Notes: a model not told the origin generated them from the letters alone. 64,000 bases of DNA from Ancylostoma caninum (GCA_037903475.1 JBAJFG010000064.1:1628709-1692708); one strand, 5' to 3'. Shown: positions 23,815 to 36,048, counted from the stretch's first letter. Program-made: numbers and translations.

Positions 23815-25952
23815 CCGAAAAACACCCAGGGTCGTCACCTCAGAAGCAGTTTTTTTGGGAGAACTATTTAAGAGATGGAGAAAACTGCTTTCCACAGCTT
23901 GCACAGTGGTGAACCTTCCAGGAAGTGATAGAAAACAGAAAAGAGTAGTAGTGAGGCGATGAAAAGTGTGAAGATTACGCTGAACGATAGAGAGTTTCAA
24001 TGTCCATCTCCTGTTACCTGATCTGGGTGCTTTGCGCGACAAGTGGTCGAGCGCTGGTTTGGTCGGGCGTTTAATCCGTGAATATTCGTCTACCGAGCCA
24101 TTTTGCTTTGCGTAATTAATTTCAGTGGTTCCTTTTGGTCATTAGCAGCAATACCTATAATAGAGTTGGTCGCAGTTTTGCAAAAATCGCTCCAGCATTA
24201 AAGCTCGAAGTTTCTTCAGCAGTCCAGAAAGCAACATCGACAGTCGACATCGACAAATCGACACAATTAATCCGTTTTTTTGTAAAGTCGGAATTCATTG
24301 ACAAATATCATGTGGGAACATGAAGTTTGTTACTGGGAGGCATTCCCGCCATACTTTTTTGTCTCAATTTTAACGATTAAAAGGAATACTTCCGGTGTAG
24401 ATGAAAATTTATTCATATTTTTTTTATTTTCAACAAAACGTCTATCTCCTTTAAGTAATTCCAACATTTGAAGCATCTTAGTAGATTCTAGGTGAGTCCA
24501 TGCTCTAAATATATAGTTCGTGGTGCATTAGAGAAGGCCGAGAAGGCATGTTCCGCAGACATGGATGAACATGATGTACAGCCTCACTTACAACGTTCTC
24601 TCCAGTATGTCAAAACGATGTCTAAGCAGACAATTATCGTAGGAAGACCACTATTCAGTCTATTTTACTGCTCTCCAAATAAGATGGTTGAGTAAATGCA
24701 AGCCCGGCCGATAATTCTGATGCAGCAGTTATCTCGTCAATTATTGAAAGACATAAAAACATCACATAGTTATTATATATTTTACCCTCAAAATGGAATG
24801 ATTAAGAGGCTTCCAAAGACTTGTGTGCTATCTTGCAGTCAGAGGACATACTCAGAGAAGAACAAGCCCTCCATGATTTTCTCGTCAGAAAGATCGGCAC
24901 AAGCCAAGTTGGCGAAGAAATTGAGGCGAAGCAACGTTGTTCTATGAAGCCAGTGCTGAAAGTACGGAGAGACAAAATGAAATGCAATTTTTGTAGGAGA
25001 AGTATCGGACAACGATTACTATGCGAGAATGTAGATATTTAAGTGGGAAAAACAGCACCAATTCAAAGATGCTCTTCTTGGAAGGATCTAAGAAGTAAGA
25101 TTAGGAACGTTAGAGAACTAGGAAAGACGGTTGCATGCATGCACTTACAGCACATTTATTCAGGTGATTGCAGAAGAAGATCGCACACTATTTCTGCACA
25201 TTCCCAGTTTACCATGAGAGCTCATTTTCACTTCCTAGAAGACCTTGAGGCTCTGGCTCTTCGTTCAGATCGAGGTAGTGCCCGCGCATGACAAACTGTG
25301 CTGAGGGCCTTTTACAGCAGCTTCTCCCGTCTAAGTTAAATATTCACACTATTTTAGCAATTCCCTATTACGCTCTCCCATTCCGATTTATCACTACATC
25401 TACCTCATTCGTTGTTCGGTGGTTAGCGTCAACGAACCCGATTCGATGTCTCTTTTGCAAGCCTTTTCCTGACTGAGTCTCACTGGCCTCCGTTCCAGCT
25501 CCCACCAAAGCAAATTGGAGCATGTGTAATGATTGTGCAATGTTTCTTCTAAGACACAGAAAAACTTCGATGTTGGTAACTGTGGCGGATGTGCCCGCCA
25601 TGAGTGATCCAACGATGAAGAAACATATGCACGGCAAAGATGAGCATAAGAGAAACTTGAATTCCCAGAGAATGGAACTTTGGAAGCAACGATGTTGGGA
25701 GCAATGGAACTCGCAATAGAGACACAGTAAGCACTGAGTATAGAGAATATATGGTTGTGAAAAAAAGCGAGCATAAAATACGACGTAGTGAACCGAACAG
25801 ACTATAACATGGTAAGGCGGTAGTAACTTTGTTTTCCGGGAAAAGATTAGCAAGTCATCGTCAGCCCTTTTCACTGACTCATTGTCATTGCTGTAGATTT
25901 CTTGTTAATCCATCCTAGGCGGGGAAATGTTGCCTGAGCAACGCGAAAATAG
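23815..25952. other. Stretch with exon-like open frames but no assembled gene
   Basis: Several plus-strand pieces have protein-like composition: 24,135-24,323 (just after TTAATTTCAG), 24,821-25,042 and 25,479-25,719. The last reads CNDCAMFLLRHRKTS and onward, following RCLFCKPFPD upstream in the same frame but separated by a TGA; together they could form a CXXC...CXXC metal site. I recognise no family and could not build a consistent exon chain, so no gene is called. Confidence 0.35.
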
Positions 25953-26400
25953 TAGGTTGAGGAATAAGTTCGCGTCGCTTTTAGTACCCATAAGTCAGAG
26001 CCATTCATTTCTGCAACCAACCCAAATTACAATATGGCGTTTTTTATTGATCACTGCTGGTTGACAGAGACCCGACTTGAAGGGCTTACTAATCTGTGGT
26101 GGTCCAATGGGAGAACCTTCTCAGCGATCCTTGAATGAATCCCTACAAAATGCAGTAGAAAATGAGGATAACATATGCTAGTGGATGATCCATGGTCTGC
26201 AGGGTACGACAGGAGTGGAAGCCTTCCCGAATAGACTCGTAGATGTCCATTTTCGTGTGATTGGCGAGAGTGGCGTGAGGTATTATCACGTTGAAGAATC
26301 ACATCATCGAGCAATTGGACGTTTTTCGTTTCACGAATTGCCTCCGCAAAACTTGGGGTTGATGAGACTAAACATCACTTATGCCTAAATAACTCTAAAG
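25953..26400 (-). mobile_element. Mariner transposon relic (3' part)
   Basis: Reading from the plus strand, TA then GGTTGAGGAATAAGTTCG at 25,955 is a mariner-type terminal inverted repeat. To its right, on the minus strand, a decayed transposase tail is visible: LQRDNTSRHSR corresponds to the mariner LLHDNARPHTA block with its catalytic Asp, and YPADHGSS matches YSPDLAPSD. Upstream in this reading, PHPKLRVAL resembles the LHPKKVLL block. Stops and frameshifts are present and the opposite terminal repeat was not found, so the copy is truncated and inactive. Confidence 0.65.
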
Positions 26401-27735
26401 CAACCCTCAGTTTAGGGTGAGGGGAGCCTTGCAAGTTAGGGTTGCTGTGTCTTTTCAGCGAGTTGCATTTTCGAGCCGCTCTTGAAATAAGACCTTTCCT
26501 GTGAACTCTACCGACGTTTCTTTCCCCTGCGTTCCACTTGTTTCCATGGTCAACGTTTGAAGTCGAACGCATGAGGAGCTGACCTTTCTGTCGACCTCAA
26601 CGGTTATAATCTTCGCTTGCCAAACGGAACTGTGGCTGGGTGTAGCCCAAGGCATTGCTGCGTTTGTGATAAGCAAAGAAAAAGTTATTCGGTTTAGTTT
26701 ATTCGTTCGACACGCTGTAATAAGATAGTTACAGAACGTTGGACAAAATTCAAAACAGTTTCACAGAAATGTTGATTGGCACAAAAGCTGCGCTATTCTA
26801 GGATTCCTAGTGTAAAGAGTAGAAATAAATACGTAGCTCAACTTTCTAAGGGTTTCCTTGGAACGTACGTGAGTTTTTAGAAGGAACGCTTAAAATTATT
26901 TTTTCGCAGTTCTTCACCCCAACAGCATCAACGCCAACTAACCCCCAGGTTCTGTTGAAAACCACACTTAATTTCCTCCTCTAGCTATTCGAAGAAAGTA
27001 AACCAAAATTTCGAGTGTTGATAGAACTTCGGATGATTCTCACCTTCTAACCTAGAGTGGAAAGTCGTTTGTATGTATGCCGTGTAGCCCAAAAGTATCG
27101 AGCAATCATTTGCTTATGTCAAAGAAGCTTTCCCAGGCACAGAAAAATTCCAAAACCCGTCCCGGTGTCAGAATTTTAGTGGGTCGCTATTTTGGCTAAC
27201 GGGCTTTTTTTCAAGGAGGCATTCGTTCTTTGTCGAAAGATGGCGAAGGGTCATCGATGTCAGTGGTGGATATACATATCACGGACTGAGCTGTTGTAAT
27301 TTCGTTTCCGAAACAGCTTTCATTCGAACCACAAACGCGCATTTTTATTATAGTTTTACACCCTAATGAGACCCTGTGACAGATGACATTCATGCGTATA
27401 ATACTCAGAGAAAAATTCATATAAAAATGGAAAACCAGCACTAACTTACTCCTCAACTCGGTACTATTTTCGTGGATATTTGGAAGCTCCTTGTGATTGG
27501 TGCTACTTTTCGGAAGGCAAGGCTCAGAAGTAGAAGAAAGGCCGAAATACTGGATGTTCTGGGATTCGAAAGCCGGAACCCCGCTCATCATTGCACAGGT
27601 ATGGATGAGAGCGAAATTAGTTATGGATGGAGACATGTGCACAGCTTTGCCGCATCCCGGTCCCAGAGCAGTATTTGTTTTTTTTTATTTTGCAGACAAT
27701 CACACCAGAAGAGTGGAGAAATAGTACCAACTCAC
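26401..27735. other. Non-coding stretch, no gene recognised
   Basis: The longest open frame (27,211-27,642, minus, 143 codons) shows no domain. A plus-strand frame over 27,497-27,724 has protein-like composition (PKYWMFWDSKAGTPLIIAQ) but no supporting splice structure in phase. A small inverted repeat, AGCAACCCT/AGGGTTGCT, lies at about 26,399-26,446. Confidence 0.4.
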
Positions 27736-27859
27736 CTCCGAAAACCTCATTACCGTTCTGAATAGCGTACGTTTTTGCAGTGTACTTGTTGAGATCTCCT
27801 CCTTTGAATTCGCTCATCACGGACTTGTTGTCGCGTGTGCGTTTTTTCGTCATAAACAC
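27736..27859 (-). CDS. Candidate internal exon of an unidentified host gene
   Basis: Minus-strand exon of 124 nt between a plausible acceptor (TTCAG, then GTG) and a strong donor (GGAG then GTGAGT). It encodes 41 codons with ordinary soluble or cytoplasmic composition, including KSVMSEFKGGDLNKYTAK and AIQNGNEVFG. If unspliced upstream, the frame is preceded by a hydrophobic stretch (HFVVTPFTFITVQ), which would make this a post-membrane cytoplasmic tail. I could not find a neighbouring exon in matching phase, so the gene is not assembled and the call is tentative. Confidence 0.3.
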
Positions 27860-28554
27860 CTGAACTGTGATAAATGTAAAGGGCGTGACAACAAAATGCA
27901 CCAAAGTACGTAGTCAAGACAGTGCTCATTATTTTAGAAGATTTTTCATGCATTCCTCAATTCTCAATTACATTAGTCAAGTTTAACTGTTTGACGTTCA
28001 CATTGTCTTAGTGGCTGTTCAGTAGAGAAAACGCAGCATGAGCATTTTTAAAACTGTCGCCGACAGAATCTTCCGAACGGTGCGGTGTTGTTGACATACT
28101 ACCGGCTCGAATCCATGTTGTTCTTGGAACATTCGTAACCGGAATGAGTCATGTGCTGCCTTGAAGGGTCGTTGCGGTAAGTGGTGCAGTGGGCTCTCCA
28201 ATGCTTCCCCAAGAGAGCGCTTCGGCTCCTGTGAACACTTCCTGAAACTATGATTCGGTTACACATTTAAGTTTTCATTGTTCCCTACTTGATGTAGGAT
28301 CAGTAAGGAACGCCACTTGGAGTTGATTAGTCTGTGTGGTGAGGAAACTAATATTCTCCGCATTTATTCTTTAAACTTGCAGAAAACTGAGACTCTAAGC
28401 ATTACGTAGATCAGAAAGTTTATTTACGAATGCGTTATATTTCCAGTCTTCAGAATTTCGTGGTTTCTGAACTATTCAACAAGGATCGTTTGTGTTAGTT
28501 TGTGTTAGATCTTGTGAGTGAAGCACACTAGGCATCCATCCAATTGTAGCGAGA
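27860..28554. other. Non-coding stretch, no gene recognised
   Basis: A 60-codon minus-strand frame (28,019-28,201) is the only notable open frame; no family is seen. Confidence 0.4.
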
Positions 28555-29063
28555 TACAATACCCTCGCTAAATTCTTTAAAAAAGTACACTCGGTGCGCG
28601 AAGTTGCGTTCTTTTCGTTCCTTCCCTATAAATTCGTTAAGGCGCAAAGTAATGAAAAATAAAACCGATGGAAAGAAGCGTAGTCGACACAACCTCCGTC
28701 TCATTTTAGGATGGCTAACAATTTTCGGCTTAAGCATGAAATTTTAGGTGTTTTCGCTTTGCCACAACTTTGTCGCGCATCGCTTGGCTCGCTGCATGCG
28801 GCGTCGGCGTTTTTCGAGGGATTTCATCGCGTGCCGTTCGCGACGAAATTCTTCAGAAAAAAAATTAACACTCAAGCTTCACCATTTAACATGAAATTAA
28901 TAGCATGTTCCATATAGGTAAGTCAAACAGACATGTACGGTTTCCGTGATATACTCGGACTCTCGATAGACTGCATTCTGCCAAATTTGTAGGGAGTGGA
29001 ACGAAAAGAACGCAACTTCGCGGGCCGAGTGTACTTTTTTAAAGAACTTTGCGAGGGTATTGT
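28555..29063. repeat. MITE-like element with inverted ends of about 75 bp
   Basis: The left arm 28,555-28,628 and right arm 28,987-29,063 are inverted copies sharing ACAATACCCTCGC, TTTAAAAAAGTACACTCGG and CGAAGTTGCGTTCTTTTCG, with a few mismatches. The 360-bp interior has no transposase. The target duplication is not clear. Confidence 0.75.
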
Positions 29064-29464
29064 GCGTAGATGCTGTCAAATGCAGTTTGTAACGCCGATC
29101 TCGGGTCCCTGTTCCTTACCTGTAGTCGGAGCTACATGACATGGACCGAACGAGGCTATCAAACGTGATCTGAAGCATTATTTGCCAAAGAATAACCACC
29201 TAATCAAAAAAAATTAACTCAAACTTCCAGAATTTCTTGAGGTTTAGCACATAACGGACAACCCCCCCCCCCACCCCCGTGGGTCCTGTTTCCACTTACA
29301 TACATTCCTTGGTGGAATTTTCCTAAAATATCCACAAAGTGCTTATTTGACACGCTGATCACGAATATGATGTTCATTTCGCACTGTAGCGCGGTTGTAT
29401 GATGTTACTGTAAGCATACTGTAAATTCTGTAGACGTAACTTGGCATAGTATGGTTATTTGAAA

Positions 29465-30040
29465 TGACGCGGCGCTCTGTCTCAGACCTCTGTGCCACGT
29501 TATCTTTGGGCTACCTCAACTCGAAAAAGAAAAACATCCCGAGCCAGAGCCTCGCTTCGTGCCGAAAACCACTGTCCACACGAAGCGCAGCTGCTCCACG
29601 CTTCGCGGATGACAGTGATATCCTGCGAATCTGTGCAATCAATTTTTTGTTTAATTACTGCGGACAGAGTTTTCTTTCCCGCCTAATTTCAAGATTTCAA
29701 GAGAAATAAATTCAATTCTTGGCTGACCCTCTCTGTTGATGACGAAACTTTCTAGTTTTCCTCTTAGATAAATAGTGTTGACTCTTTTTTCTTATTCTTT
29801 CATAACTGTGAAATATGAAACTCGATTCGCTGTTTTTGAAGATTTTCTGAGGGATCCCAATGCGGGTCGAAACACTTTCAAACTCCAATCTCTTTTGCTC
29901 CCTACTTTTCCAGGGAAAATGTGCAGAGGGAGGGTTTCGTGGCATCAAAACTGTGAAGGAAAAATCGATCATGGCAGGCTGTACATGGGGTTCCGGTACT
30001 GCTGCTAACCCTCAACGATAGTCTTAATGCCTTCGTGGTC
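29465..30040. repeat. Dispersed repeat family R2, copy A
   Basis: Homologous with gaps to 62,985-63,550. Anchors include GCCACGTTA near 29,493 (63,015), AAACTCAATTCT/AAATTCAATTCT near 29,708 (63,128), TCTGTTGA near 29,732 (63,162), ATCCCAATGCGGG near 29,852 (63,278) and CATGGRGTTCCG near 29,985 (63,460). A separate 60-bp block (29,569-29,635, CCACACGAAGCGCAGCTGC to CTGCGAA) is also found at 61,912-61,968. No conserved ORF. Confidence 0.7.
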
Positions 30041-31093
30041 TTTCACATTGAGAAATCCCGCCTCAGACGCGAAACGTTCCTCGGATCACCGCTTCTTTTT
30101 CCTCGGAGGAATCTGAGACCTATCTCACTCAATACATCGGGTTCTTCTTGAGGTGGCAAAGGAACTTCCTGCTCTAGTAGTGAGACGCTCTCGATGATGA
30201 ACGATGTTCCCCATGTTTTCGTGGACTTTTTCACGCACCATTTTGCAGGGGATTATTTCCGAGTAGATGACAGTGAAGAAATCAAGGATATTGGAGTTGT
30301 TTGTGCCTCAGTTCTTGACTCTTTGCTAATAGTTAATTATAGAGGGGATTCTGGACAACTTGCGAAATAACTTTTCCAATAGTTATGTGGAACCCTCTTC
30401 AATCTTTCCCCGCTTTTTCTACGCAAATCTCCATGCTTTAACCACGGAAATTCTAACCAGGCTACAGACAAACACCGCCCTGCTACAGGCAGACACTTTC
30501 GCAGTAGGTGCATGGCGCTTGCACAGGGGTAGGATATTTGTGTATAGTACCTCATAATCCGACTGGTACTGTATGCCTACCGTAGCTCTTCAAAAGTTCG
30601 TGCAAAATTGGTGCTATATTTGCCATCAGCAAGTGAAGTAACCTCGTTTGCGAAGCTAAGCGAGATTGTGGTTGTCGGGATGATGATTGCGTACAGTTTT
30701 TACAGTATGAATACCGCAATGGTACAGAAATGTTTTCACATGAAAAAGACTCTACATTCGTTTACAGCGCACCAAATGTACCGTTCGCACAGCTTCATAC
30801 TTGAGAATAAAGCATAAATCCGCGTTGATCCAAGATGGTTCAAAACTCAAAATGTGCATCGTCGTCAATGTGTTAAAGACATCACTCACGATAAAAAAGT
30901 CGTCGATTTCTCAATGAAATTCTACTCTGGAGGCTGCTTTTGCGCCCCTAGTATGGAAAAGACCACTGCTCTCGGAAAATCCTGATCGATCCTGTATCAG
31001 CTGAGAAGCACAGCCGCACACGATCAGAGAGAATGAGGCGGGGTTGAGAACTGCACGAGAACTTCCGGCAAAATATATCCCCGAAAGCTAAGT
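30041..31093. other. Non-coding stretch with one exon-like plus-strand frame
   Basis: From about 30,165 to a stop at 30,369 the plus strand is open and reads ...VDFFTHHFAGDYFRVDD then SEEIKDIGVVCASVLDSLL. A TTTTGCAG lies inside it and could be an acceptor. No family is recognised. TTAA with TTGACGACG-type sequence near 30,860-30,873 (CGTCAATGTGTTAA) is another end of the TTAA MITE family. Confidence 0.35.
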
Positions 31094-31101
31094 TTCGGCA
31101 C
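31094..31101. repeat. Target-site duplication of the hAT element, left
   Basis: TTCGGCAC, repeated perfectly at 32,270-32,277. Eight bases is the hAT superfamily length. Confidence 0.9.
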
Positions 31102-32269
31102 CAGGGATGAGCGGAAGTCAGATTTGAAATTTCGGAACTCGGAAGTCGGAAGTCGGAAGCCCCAAAAAACACCGGAATATCGGAAGTGCCGGAAGTCGGA
31201 AGTCGGAAGTGCAGAGTAGCCAATACATGTATCTCCACGGAGACTTGGATGGGGAAGGAGGTTAACCAGTGCACTGTTACTGTTATGTAAACGAGTGTTC
31301 ATTTGAAAAGCTTTATCCAATTGTGCCCATGAATGACGTTACTTAGGAATTCAAAAATAGGAGAAAAATGACTCACCGATGAATAAAGGAAAAATGAGCA
31401 CTAATAAACCCTGGTGGTCTGACAAGGAAAACTCAATAGTGGAGATGAGAGCTCTTTGGAATGGTGTAGCCATCACACTGCTCCCAGAATCCTAGCTAAT
31501 CTTAGCTTAGAATCCCAATGAAGTAGGTAAAGCCTTAATAGCCTTAGCCTTAATACCATTCTCACTCCACCCCTCCACTCTACGGTAGTTTCTCTTGTTA
31601 ATTATCCAGTAGTGTTCACATCTTCTGCGCAGTATCCTATGCGACTCTATGGTATGAAAGAACTAATCGTTGTTTCTGGATCACTTCTATACTATTTAGT
31701 CAGTTTACGCGTCTACTGAGTCAGAGTGATGGTTTCGAAGTTCTAATTGCCTTTTTCATCATGTACCCCATGTTCAGCAGCATTCTCTTATCCAAATAAC
31801 TCACTCTCCAACACTGTGATTTCCTTCACGTTTTGATATATAGCACTAAACTTAGTGAACATACTTGGTACAACATAAACAGTGAAACCGCAGCCAGCGC
31901 AACGCAACTTCCAGAATTCCATTCTTTGCGAGAAAAAACGTGAACGTTCCGGCTAGATGTTGTTGTCTTCCTATGTTCGTGGTGTACTAGGGATGACGAC
32001 AATGCATGCAAGAAAACAGAAGACGGACAGAAAGCGCCACTTCTGGTATATGCTTTACTATCGATTAGGGTAGACGGTGTCGGATACCTGCTAAGAAACT
32101 CCACGAAACTCATATGACAAAATCCAGCCTGTTCACCCTCCAAAACTTCCGAAAACTTCCGGCTTTTTTCGCGATTTTTCGGAAGTCGGAACTCGGAAGT
32201 CGGAAGTTTAAAAAACGCCGGAATATCGGAACTTTCGGAAGTCGGAAGTCGGAATTCCGCTCATCCCTG
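31102..32269. mobile_element. Non-autonomous hAT-type DNA transposon
   Basis: This 1168-bp element begins CAGGGATGAGCGGAA and ends with the exact complement, TTCCGCTCATCCCTG. It is flanked by a perfect 8-bp duplication, TTCGGCAC. CAGGG...CCCTG ends with 8-bp duplications are typical of hAT elements. Both ends carry an array of a CGGAAGT/CGGAACT heptamer, in subterminal segments of about 100 bp (31,120-31,215 and 32,175-32,255) that are direct and not inverted copies of each other; both contain AAAAAACRCCGGAATATCGG. There is no transposase ORF inside. The heptamers are probably transposase-binding sites. Confidence 0.9.
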
Positions 32270-32277
32270 TTCGGCAC
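32270..32277. repeat. Target-site duplication of the hAT element, right
   Basis: Perfect copy of 31,094-31,101. Confidence 0.9.
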
Positions 32278-34001
32278 TGGGAACTATCCCACGTAACTCT
32301 TCCACAGGAACCGCACTATACATGTGAGTTAAAAACTGCATCTGAAAATATGCATTTCGTTACAAGTGGCAGGACCTCCCAGGTGCGGCCTCTATACTTA
32401 TACCTACGAGAGTTATGGAATTCTGCGCTGCCGTCGCCAATGATTCTGATAATGATACCTATCGACTGTGGGCGGGGCGTAGGTGCGGTCGTACGACAAT
32501 CCATCGTCAACACATGTGTCCGATCGTCGCCGATGCTAGGCGGGAGGTTGGTATGGAGTATAGCACCCTTCGTCATAGGCGACAAAAGATGCTACACTCC
32601 ACGTGAAGGATACTGGCAGCCAATCCTTCCAATGTTAACGAGGAGGATTACTTTCGTTTGCTAACGCCATTAAGCTTACCGAAACTTAAGACAGAACATA
32701 TCACAATCGAACACAATTTCGAAGGGATTTTGATGGGTCAGAGGGCACATTAGAGGAAATTGAATTACTTTTACACTGAGAACCCCGTCAGTTAGCTTAA
32801 GCAGCCCGCCACAAGCTGGGTCTCAAAAATGGGTCGGAAGACCTTTTTGTAATGTTTACTGTAGCAATCACCATCTCTAGGATGGCCAGGTTCTGTTCAT
32901 ATCTCAAATGCAAAACTGGGACGCGATTGTGCCTTTGAATGTGGAAATTTGGGTCGTCACCGGGCCAAAACAAGAATCATCATGAGTCAGTTTTGTAATT
33001 CGATTACGTTTTGGAAATATGCAGGTCGTATTTATGTAGTGTTGAATGTTCGATCATCGACTACACACATACTTATGTAGGTAGGTAATATGTAAGGTAA
33101 TCTGTAATGTATAATCTGCTCACTTTATTGAAGGACTCATTGTTGAAATCAAATGAAGGATCTCAACTGAAATAGGAAACATCTACAGAGCGAGGAGTAC
33201 TTTGGGAATTGAGGGGAAATGTTGTTGTCACTAATTCAGCAAAAATAATGATGACATCTCGAATATTTTATAATCTTATGAGAAATCTTAAAACACGTAA
33301 AGAAGGACAAACCTGGAGACATTCTTCTTGAACGATTCTTGCTGAGAAACTGATCGTTTCGTCGGAGTGTCTGGTGGGGACGCACTCCGGCACACCATGA
33401 AACTTCCGTGCAAACTCTATCGGTAAAATATTTGCCTGATTTTTTATTATTAAACCAACAGCTCCGGTGAATTTGTGTCTGAAAACACGGTTGAACTCTC
33501 TTGAACGCAAGCAATTCATGGCTGAAAAAGAGACGGAAGTTAGTTATATTCCTTCGAATGTCGGCTATAGTCCACAAAAGAATTCTCAACTCCATGTTAT
33601 TCCAGAACTGTGAGCTCCAACAAATATTTCATGATCGCTAATCAAAGGATATGTACATATTGCTTGAAGAGAAGAAACGACTGCAATTTGCCAGCAACAA
33701 AGGAGAAATTAGTTTGGGATCTACGATGATCAGCAAGAAGCAGTCCTTTTGTGGTTTCACGTACAAGGGAATCACACACTGCCAGGGTTCCACATCGTCT
33801 CATACAGCGTCTCCCAATGCTTGGTTAAGTAGGTTGGATCCCCTAAACACTCCCAGGGGTAGACTCTTCTGTGCTGGGATCCTGTTTATGGGAGGATCGG
33901 CAGATGACATGAGGTAGCGCCGTGGAAGAAGGGAGCCCAGAACATCGCTGAAGGAACGTGGGTGTAAGCCTAGCTTAGTGAGCAGTTGCGAAACTGTTGA
34001 A
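32278..34001. other. Non-coding stretch, no gene recognised
   Basis: Open on both strands around 32,316-32,664 and on the minus strand at 33,236-33,595 (119 codons), but no domain is recognisable and the frames look compositional. No RNA gene or repeat arms were seen. Confidence 0.4.
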
Positions 34002-34003
34002 TA

Positions 34004-35509
34004 CAGTGCGTTTCATAAGTATAGACGCACCCCAGAAAACACTGGTACACAGTTCCACGTAACGTTTTGGAGAAAACCACAAGTGCCAATCGAATCAGCG
34101 TGCCCGAAAACCCTTGTTTCCGTCGTTTCTCCCAAAGCTATGGAAAAATGTACGTAGATCCAGCACTTCCCCCTCCTAGGGACCGTTTCATAAGTATAGA
34201 CGCACTTCCAGAAATCGATGATTTCACAGAGGGAACCTCTATGCAACAGCAGATTTGTAGCTGATAGCTCTCCGCGATTCCCAAGCAACTCAGAAAACAT
34301 GGGTTGGCATAGATTTACCCATCCATTCCAGCAAATGGCTATCAAAACAGCCCCTAGTACATGCAATAGCATTTTTCAGATTTGTTGTGCCGGAAGATGT
34401 TCGGTTCCGGCCATGAATGTCATCTGCTAGGATGCTCCACGGATGTTCGATGTTGCTAGTATTAGAAGGTGGATAGTACCGTCAGTTAGGGTTTCTCAAA
34501 ACGCTTATTTGTTGAGCGACTGGTGCAGGTCACGCCGGTTTTTCGATGGAAAGTGGGGTTTCTCCTTCCGTGTGCTGCAAGAAAATGTAAGAATTGAACA
34601 CTAAGGGTGCTCTTGTGATTCGAGGAACTCGATTATGTAGAAATGGAAATAATATCGAGGATGTCGTTATGGGAGCAAACATCTCCAACTTTGGCAGCGC
34701 CTATCTTCAAAGGTACTCTTTTTGAGAGAGTCTGACTCTCTTTGTATCTCATCCTGGCGGCATGCATTCATTATAATACAATCCAAATAAAGTCTTTCTC
34801 ATCCTCTGAAATCATTTGAACATAGCACGAGCTTTTAAAAGATCGAAAACAACCAACTCGTTTTTTCGACATGGCGATCCCCACGTTCCTTCCGGGAAAA
34901 CAAAGCTGTGAAGCTTTTTGGAACGGTATAACCCCAGGTACGAGATGAAGTCAACAATGTGCAATCGTAATGCAGCGGTTAAATGCCTTTTTAGCCCTGT
35001 ACTGCATGACGGAGCCAAAGCAACGGCTCAGACACCATTGGTGCACATCATGTATCTTAGGACTCAATATCTTATACATATTTGCAGGTGGATCCCGAAA
35101 AACCTCCCCTCTACCCGGAGATCCTGCGATTTCACCAGCCTACAGCAAATCAGCAGTGTAAATCTTTTAGATGCCCCAGCCTCGCTGCAAAACGTTGTGA
35201 TCCAAGTTGAAATGCAGATTTACGTTGTAGACGCTTATTAGTTCTTATCAAAGTATTGAGCCCATTTTTCCCCCTGAAGATAAGATTTATTTGTACCTTC
35301 TCATAGACTGCGTCCATACTGATGAAACGGCATATTGAATGGTGACTTGCCAAATCTATCCCGTATTTTCCATAATCACTAGTGAAACAAGGCAGTCTTA
35401 GGTTTTCTGGCATGCCGAATCGATTGACGTTTGTAACTTTTCTCATGAACCTGTGATGAACTGGCTACCGGCATTTTCTGATGTGCGTCTATACCTATGA
35501 AACGCACTG
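34004..35509. mobile_element. Non-autonomous Tc1/mariner-like element with long IR/DR ends
   Basis: The element lies between TA dinucleotides (34,002-34,003 and 35,510-35,511). Outer ends: CAGTGCGTTTCATA(A/G)GTATAGACGCAC at 34,004-34,030 and its inverted copy at 35,483-35,509, with one mismatch. Inverted similarity continues inward for about 200 bp on each side. Near the inner edge of the left arm the core GTTTCATAAGTATAGACGCAC recurs (34,188-34,212), and a degraded version sits in the right arm near 35,308-35,330. Two transposase-type sites per arm is the IR/DR plan of Tc1-family elements such as Tc3 and Sleeping Beauty. The interior has no transposase. Confidence 0.85.
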
Positions 35510-36048
35510 TATCTTTCTTGGAAAAATTTCGCTTCAGGAAGAAATTTTACGGTGACTGGGAGCGTCACCTTGAGGATGCGAGCATTTAAAATTTTCGCCC
35601 CAAGCAAGCCTTTTACCCCTTCAGAGAAGTTACATCGGTATCAGATCTGTCTTAGGGTATCAGGAACTGACCTTCACTGTACAGTGAAATGCATGGAAGC
35701 AAAAGTAGCCCGATTCCAACTTTCAGTCCTATTCAAGATTATTCTACTTCAGTGACCATATTAATGAACTTCCACTAGAATGTCGGGCCTTTCCACAGGT
35801 TCGATTAGTTTCGTGGGTAAAAAGTTGCGATTATAGCGAGTTAGTGAACGCGAACGTTCCTGTCTAGCAATCCATCTAAAAACGGGACTTCATTCTCATC
35901 AACTAGTTCTCTAACTTGTCTTGATAGTTTGAATGTTTTGGGAATAAAGTTGTTCTCTTAACTCATCCAGTTGAGATTCGGAGAACTGTGGAACTGTGGT
36001 GTTCTTCCTGCTCGAAGCCTCATACGTTGTCCCAGTTCACAATACTGA
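35510..36048. other. Non-coding stretch, no gene recognised
   Basis: A single 67-codon frame (35,552-35,755) with no family. No other signal seen. Confidence 0.4.

Noticed and set aside
25368..25874. Minus-strand 168-codon ORF, with FVDANHRTTNEVD resembling an RTE-type LINE endonuclease block
   Set aside because: The resemblance is short; the next expected block (GSDHRLLRA) is not readable without invoking several indels, and the opposite strand reads at least as well.
27455..27859. Two-exon gene joining 27,736-27,859 to the protein-like segment near 27,455-27,553 (minus strand)
   Set aside because: The first exon ends in phase 1, but the second segment's protein-like frame needs phase 0; the forced join hits a stop within about a dozen codons.
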